Positions 7,505 to 11,115 of a stretch of DNA of 11,115 nt are shown here, one piece after another (position 1 is the first letter of the stretch; every line of letters begins with the position of its first letter). The notes under the pieces were generated by a model. That model was not told where the DNA came from and ran no database searches. It was given only the letters and a program-made list of their open reading frames with translations. The position numbers and the translations under genes are program-made. Origin of the DNA: Phoronis ovalis (taxonomy: Eukaryota; Phoronida; Phoronidae); the NCBI GenBank assembly GCA_028565635.1, contig JAOXYB010056245.1, positions 1 through 11,115 on the forward strand. The letters are read 5' to 3'.

Positions 7505-7555
7505 GCATAGCCAGTTTAATTTTTACTAGTGCTTCTAATTTACTTCAGAACAAAA
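7505..7555 (+). pseudogene. Broken duplicate of the transmembrane exon
   Basis: Bases 7527-7555 match 7803-7831, the last part of the membrane exon, at 26 of 29 positions. Read in the corresponding frame, the last nine codons give VLLIYFRTK, identical to the functional exon; the differences there (CTG/CTA, TAT/TAC, ACT/ACA) are all silent. Further 5', GCCAGTTTAA aligns with GCCATTTTAA but a net length change breaks the frame and brings in a TAA. The donor GTAAGT is replaced by ATGCAA-type sequence. So it is an exon relic, probably duplicated together with the truncated EGF exon upstream. Confidence 0.65.
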
Positions 7556-7718
7556 TGCAAATTTGTAATATTTCTGCCGGTTTTTTCTAAAAATAAACGC
7601 GGGTATGTAACATGTAATCGCATGTCTGATTTAAATGGCTGTACAAAGAACTGCATGTTTATTCTGTTATGCTTGCTATATCTTTGCTGAATACAATGTC
7701 TTTTTAATATTTTTACAG

Positions 7719-7831
7719 CAAATACAGAAATTGCAAAAACAACTGTCAGCGGTATGAACTACTATACGTACCTTCTGATATTCGCCATTTTAACCGCCTT
7801 GGTAGTGCTTCTGATTTATTTCAGAACTAAA
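7719..7831 (+). CDS. Transmembrane exon
   Basis: A 113-nt exon entering in phase 1 and leaving in phase 0 (residues 280-317). The extracellular stalk ANTEIAKTTVSGMNYY is followed by about 20 hydrophobic residues (YLLIFAILTALVVLLIYF, about 297-314) and then RTK, the expected positive stop-transfer charge of a type I single-pass protein. The acceptor is tatttttacag and the donor AAA|gtaagt, close to ideal. It anchors the CCP/EGF ectodomain in the plasma membrane. No dibasic or other clear shedding site is seen; the Thr/Ser-containing stalk is short. Confidence 0.85.
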
Positions 7832-7884
7832 GTAAGTAATGTCATTTTAAACTAGAAGCGTTTTTCTAACAGACAATTAAGGTT

Positions 7885-7916
7885 GCACAAACACACACAT
7901 GCACGCACACACACAG
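7885..7916. repeat. CA microsatellite, imperfect
   Basis: Short imperfect run of CA dinucleotides within the 148-nt intron (7832-7979) between the membrane and tail exons. Confidence 0.8.
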
Positions 7917-7979
7917 ATGGTTGGCCATATTGACCTTAGGATGTTGTTGTTGCTTTTTTCCTTTCTTCTCAATTTTCAG

Positions 7980-8021
7980 CAAGCTCGTAGATATATACTG
8001 ATGTATATGCATGGTACTTGA
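7980..8021 (+). CDS. Terminal exon: cytoplasmic tail end and stop
   Basis: After the phase 0 acceptor cttctcaattttcag the frame reads QARRYILMYMHGT and stops at TGA (8019-8021). With RTK from the previous exon this makes a 16-residue cytosolic tail that is strongly basic next to the membrane. YILM fits the Y-x-x-hydrophobic pattern recognised by clathrin adaptor complexes, so endocytic sorting is possible but unproven; it lies only seven residues from the membrane. No ITAM, kinase, death or TIR domain is present, so signalling would need a partner protein. The acceptor tract is good. A longer alternative tail exon further downstream cannot be excluded. Confidence 0.7.
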   Translation, partial: QARRYILMYMHGT

Positions 8022-8295
8022 TGTGTGACATCCCTGGTGTGGATCTCTGTTGAAGTTTTAGAAATCAATATGATTTTATCAGGTTACACACACATCGTTT
8101 TGATGACCTTTGAGGCCAACTACATACCAAAAGGTCATAGTTTGTTGGCTTCTTTTTAACTAATCTATGGAAAGAATATGTCGAAACTCAAGAACGGTTG
8201 GTCACACAGCCTTGCAATTTCACTTTTGATATCAACAGAGGGGGATATCTCTAGCGCAGGAGCAAGGCCGAACAGGAACATTCCTTAGTACTAAT

Positions 8296-8320
8296 AATAT
8301 AATATAATATAATATAATAC
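8296..8320. repeat. AATAT pentanucleotide microsatellite
   Basis: Five tandem AATAT/AATAC units. Confidence 0.9.
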
Positions 8321-8760
8321 AAGTTATTTCTGGTGTAGATATCACTATAATATTGGGTTTCTATGGACAATGGAAATATAAAAAAGATAAGCAGTAACAA
8401 TTTGAAAACAATTTTCTTATTAGGTTTAATAACTTCCAACCAGATATAATTGTATGGGTATCTGTCTAATATATGTTACTAAATTATAACATGTATGTGA
8501 TACAATTGCATAACGATTAACATTTAACGTATGATCGATACAGGTATGTTTTCGAATAGTTCTTACTACAAAGACGTACTAGATCAAAGTCAAGAACAAC
8601 TGGCTAGTTGTTTGTAAAGTAAAGGTCATCCAGTGATCAAGAAGTCAATTTAAGATCAAAGAGTAACAAGCTTGCGATGAAAATCATCGAAACAAGCATA
8701 TGCATACTTGCATAATTACGAACAGTAAAGTTTTAAAAAAAATCAAAATTTATATTACTA

Positions 8761-8766
8761 AATAAA
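8761..8766 (+). promoter_or_regulatory. First AATAAA downstream of the stop
   Basis: This is the first canonical poly(A) hexamer after the TGA at 8021. It would give a 3' UTR of about 750 nt. The AT-rich context makes chance occurrence quite possible. Confidence 0.25.
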
Positions 8767-8824
8767 TCAAAATAGGAAGCTTCAATAGAATGGAAGTTCT
8801 CATAACTTTTAACATTTATTGAAA

Positions 8825-8859
8825 TGTGTGTGTCTGTGTGTGCGTGTGTGTGGGTGTGT
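8825..8859. repeat. TG-rich microsatellite, imperfect
   Basis: TG dinucleotides interrupted by TC, CG and GG steps. Confidence 0.85.
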
Positions 8860-9117
8860 ATTTTTGGGGATCTGAACTGCACCGTATTGCATATTTAAAA
8901 AAAAAAATCTTGGCAGGATTTTGACAAAGGTTTCCAAGACTAAACTACCAACTCATGTAATAATCTCTTGAAAACCATAACAGGTAATGACCTCCTTTTC
9001 AGCAAGCATGTTTCATTCTGTCCATTAACTGATTAAATAAAATGTGACCATGACCCAGATCTTCAAGGTCAAACAATAAATACATATCATATATAGTAAT
9101 CCATATTTCAAAACCAA

Positions 9118-9835
9118 CCGATTCAGATTACTATACCCTATACATAAACGGGTATTAAGTTACCAGAATATCCCATATGTATGGGGGAGGATTTCAACAG
9201 CTGAAACCTGGGTGTCCGCTTTACTCTATAGGAGGTATGGGATATTGTCCTGGGTTACAAAGAAAAACAAAAAAAACACCACACTTTCTTCTTCAAAGTC
9301 CACATTATACCTAGTTTAGAGATATCTACATCTAACTACAAGAGAAGTAATTCGTATTATTATTATTATTAATATTACTAGTGTACAATGTTCCCGGTGA
9401 AATTCGAACCTGCGTTGGATACCTACAAGAAAGGCAAATCAAGCGTATTAACCAATGAGCCACCAATGCTTAACATGCTGACTACCCCCTTTGTCACGTA
9501 CCTGTACTAGCAGTGCCACCTGTCATTATAATCATTTATATAAAAATAAGAAATAATATAAATAAGCATAAAATGCTAACCCTAGCCTTAAACCCACCCT
9601 AAATGTAATATTGAGAAACATGTACCTGACCCTAAACCGAGCCGGTACCTTTAGCTCAGATAGAATTACCTTAGTAATCATATAGCTATAGACGTGGTGT
9701 AGGACAATATCCCATAGCTATAGAGTAATAGTTGAAACCCAGGTTTCAGGTGTTGAAATCTCCCCCATACATATGGGATATTCTGGTAACTTAATACCCC
9801 TATATGCCTGTATGGGGTATAGTAATCTGAATCGG
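9118..9835. mobile_element. Inverted-repeat (fold-back) element, 0.7 kb
   Basis: Long terminal inverted repeats, 9118-9251 and 9701-9835, about 135 bp each. CCGATTCAGATTACTATACC at the left end recurs inverted at the right end, and the arms share long exact blocks such as GTATTAAGTTACCAGAATAT, CCCATATGTATGGGGGA and GGGATATTGTCCT. The 450-bp spacer has no open frame of note but encloses a tRNA-derived SINE-like sequence. No transposase is encoded. The immediate flanks show no convincing short target duplication. Outside each arm lie loosely similar direct repeats (about 9060-9085 and 9876-9900) around the motif AAGGTCAAA, which may belong to older flanking repeats. Confidence 0.75.
9356..9469 (-). 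mobile_element. tRNA-derived SINE-like sequence
   Basis: Read on the - strand it has an A box (TGGCTCATTGG, complement of 9452-9462) and a B box (GGTTCGAATTTC, complement of 9399-9410) at tRNA spacing, GGTTAA in the D-loop position, and then a short tail ending in TAA trinucleotides (complement of 9356-9370). The acceptor ends do not pair and D and T stems are degenerate, so it is not a working tRNA gene. A pol III head plus simple-repeat tail is the SINE layout. It sits inside the 9118-9835 element. Confidence 0.5.
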
Positions 9836-10198
9836 GTGTCAAAACTGTTGTAGACCTTTGCTCTTGAACTAGACCTTGAAGGTCAAATGGTGAATATATT
9901 ATGACCTATGTCTCAAATACTGTTACACAGAAAGGTGTCTGAGTTCAAGGCATGCAACGGAGTGTTTGATATCTGCGCATCAAATAATAATAAAACCATT
10001 AATCGTGAATTACGCCAAACCATGTACAATTGTTCTGTCTCTGATAAGTTTTGGTGACGTGGGTTGGAGAGACCAGTTGTTTATATAACTGGCATGTGAC
10101 TGATGTGAGCTTAGCTTCAGTTTAATGGTCTATCGCACCAAATAATTATAACTTTTAAACTTGACTTAGGTCTTCAAGGCCGATGCATGTACATTTTT
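9836..10198. other. Intergenic stretch, nothing recognised
   Basis: AT-rich sequence without supportable genes. It includes the AAGGTCAAA-type direct repeat near 9876-9900. Confidence 0.5.
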
Positions 10199-10228
10199 AT
10201 GCCCATCCACATAGTGGTGGATGAGCAT
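10199..10228. repeat. 12-bp hairpin at the edge of the tandem-core element
   Basis: ATGCCCATCCAC and GTGGATGAGCAT pair with one mismatch (G-U compatible in RNA) around a 6-base loop. It marks the apparent left boundary of the repeat element that follows. Confidence 0.7.
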
Positions 10229-10244
10229 ATTGTCGTAGTGTAGG

Positions 10245-10286
10245 CGTCGTTGTCGTTGTCGTTGTTGTCATTGTTGTCGTTGTCGT
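10245..10286. repeat. GTCGTT/GTTGTC microsatellite
   Basis: About 42 bases of GTC and GTT triplets, located between the hairpin at 10199 and the tandem core units. Confidence 0.9.
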
Positions 10287-10288
10287 AT

Positions 10289-11115
10289 GTAACACTTTCT
10301 TTGTCTTGCGATAACAGCTTCAGCTTTTACCCGATCGGTTTCATATTCGGCACAGGGTAAATACATGTCAAAGTGCAGGTCGCTTATACTTTTGACCTCG
10401 ATTACTTCCAATATGGCCGACTGGCGGCCATGTTTGTTCCCGAGAGGGCCCGTAACAATAAGTCTATAGCCGCGAAGACGATGAAGCGCTACCTGGACGA
10501 TTCAAAGGTGGTTCTAGAAAGGCCATAGATTGGTGGGTTGCGTAGGCTAGGTGACACTTTAAAATGACCTTGAGAAGTAGGTCAAATGCCAAAACGATTC
10601 TTGGACATTTTTTTGTTGCACGTAATACTTTCTTTGTCTCGCAATAACTGTTTTAGTTTTTATCCGATCAGCTCCATATTCGCTACACAGTAAGTACAGG
10701 ACAAAGTACAGGTTACGTGTAATATTAACCCGGATTACTTCCAACATGGCCGTCTGGTGGCCATGTTGGTTCGGGAAATTGCACGTCGTAATAACACCTT
10801 CAGTTTATATCCGATTAGTTTCATATTCTGCACACAGCAAGTCCAGGTCGCAGTACATGCTATGTGTACTTTTGACCTAGATTACTTCCAATATGGCCGA
10901 CTGGCAGCCATGCTTGTTCCCGAGAGGCATGTAATGTTTTGCGTCTATAGCCGCGAAGACGAAGTGCTACCTGGACGATTTAAAGGTGGTTCTGGGAAGG
11001 CCATAGATTGGTGGGTTGCGTAGGCTAGGTGACATTTGAAAATGACCTTGAGAAGTAGGTCAAATGCCGAAACGATTCTTGGACATTTTTTGTCGCGCGT
11101 AACACTTTCTTTGTC
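10289..11115. mobile_element. Tandem-core repeat element, runs off the window
   Basis: A unit beginning GTAACACTTTCTTTGTC starts at 10289, again at 10622 (period 333) and again at 11099. The second unit is longer (477) because a roughly 145-165 base sub-block (GATAACAGCTTCAGTTT... to the TTCCAATATGGCCG segment) is present twice, at 10622-10787 and from 10788. The distal part of the unit (CTATAGCCGCGAAGACG, GGCCATAGATTGGTGGG, AATGACCTTGAGAAGTAGG) occurs once per unit. Hairpin, microsatellite and tandem cores of about 160 bases resemble the non-autonomous pearl-type (Helitron/Helentron-related) elements known from bivalves; this assignment is recall, not search. An open frame at 10757-11023 is a by-product of the repeat. 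Confidence 0.65.

Larger units (their letters stand above)
7213..7718 (+). other. Intron before the membrane exon
   Basis: No intact exon lies between the stop at 7212 and the membrane exon. It contains an 11-bp perfect inverted repeat (7335-7345 with 7377-7387, TTGTGAATGAA arms) and a broken copy of the membrane exon at about 7505-7555. Confidence 0.6.
968..8021 (+). other. Multi-exon gene (5' partial): CCP2-EGF4-TM surface protein
   Basis: Eight exons with consistent splice sites assemble into one open frame: 968-1147, 2535-2705, 4332-4454, 4746-4865, 6430-6543, 6785-6913, 7719-7831 and 7980-8021. They sum to 992 nt; with one base from an upstream exon this gives 330 residues plus a TGA stop. 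Residues 1-117 are two sushi domains, 118-279 four EGF-like domains, 280-293 a juxtamembrane stretch, about 294-314 a transmembrane helix and 315-330 the cytoplasmic tail. All introns before the membrane exon are phase 1; the last is phase 0. The start codon, signal peptide and perhaps more domains lie upstream. N-glycosylation sequons are visible in CCP1 (NIT), CCP2 (NVT) and EGF4 (NKT). The order CCP-EGF-TM is the reverse of selectins (lectin-EGF-CCP-TM). The exact family is not recognised; a receptor or adhesion role is inference. Confidence 0.8.
8022..9117 (+). other. 3' UTR and downstream flank, no further gene
   Basis: No coding exon recognised. It begins with the likely 3' UTR. Canonical AATAAA hexamers occur at 8761-8766, 9036-9041 and 9075-9080, none close to the stop. 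Simple repeats lie at 8296-8320 (AATAT) and 8825-8859 (TG). Confidence 0.55.

Noticed and set aside
8251-8439. 62-codon - strand open frame
   Set aside because: Its sequence is driven by the AATAT microsatellite and AT-rich DNA; hydrophobic content is explained by composition.
9571-9640. CCCTAA-like motifs resembling interstitial telomere repeats
   Set aside because: Only scattered degenerate copies (AACCCTAGCC, CACCCTAAAT, GACCCTAAACC), not a tandem TTAGGG array.
9060-9900. TCAAGGTCA-like motifs as nuclear-receptor response elements
   Set aside because: They lie in direct repeats around the inverted-repeat element; such motifs recur in mollusc repeats and no promoter is evident.
10757-11023. 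88-codon open frame on the + strand
   Set aside because: It lies wholly within the tandem-core repeat, crosses the sub-block duplication boundary, is not preserved in the neighbouring copy and shows no domain.

Overview
The window reads as intron-rich, AT-rich genomic DNA from an animal, most likely a marine invertebrate and probably a bivalve mollusc. The reasons are extracellular domain exons with GT-AG (one GC-AG) splice sites, dense small non-autonomous DNA elements, CATA/ACATGT/TG microsatellites, and repeats of a style common in bivalve genomes (a TTTCCC-type terminal inverted repeat and a tandem-core element). The phylum is inferred from repeat style; no single diagnostic gene is present. 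Nothing looks bacterial.

There is one clear gene, on the + strand, entering from upstream and ending at a stop at 8019-8021. Its exons encode two CCP/sushi domains (968-1147, 2535-2705), four EGF-like domains (4332-4454, 4746-4865, 6430-6543, 6785-6913), a membrane-spanning exon (7719-7831) and a 13-residue end of the cytoplasmic tail (7980-8021). All domain exons are phase 1-1, so the splices join in frame. The product visible here is about 330 residues: a type I surface protein with a CCP2-EGF4-TM-short tail layout. The start codon and signal peptide lie upstream of the window. The function is unknown; adhesion or immune recognition is only an inference from the domain types.

The EGF part grew by tandem duplication of a two-exon cassette (types A and B), with introns copied too. 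The units are A1-B1 (about 3718-4865) and A2-B2 (about 6231-6913). A third B-like exon is truncated after its third cysteine (7019-7212), a probable decayed A-type exon end lies near 5953-6080, and a broken copy of the membrane exon sits at about 7505-7555. A 421-bp fold-back transposon (3803-4223) sits in unit 1, while unit 2 shows the matching unoccupied site.

The 3' third (8022-11115) has no supportable gene. It holds 3' UTR/flank, a 0.7-kb inverted-repeat element (9118-9835) enclosing a tRNA-derived SINE-like sequence on the - strand, and from 10199 a repeat element with a terminal hairpin, a GTCGTT microsatellite and tandem core units that runs off the window end.
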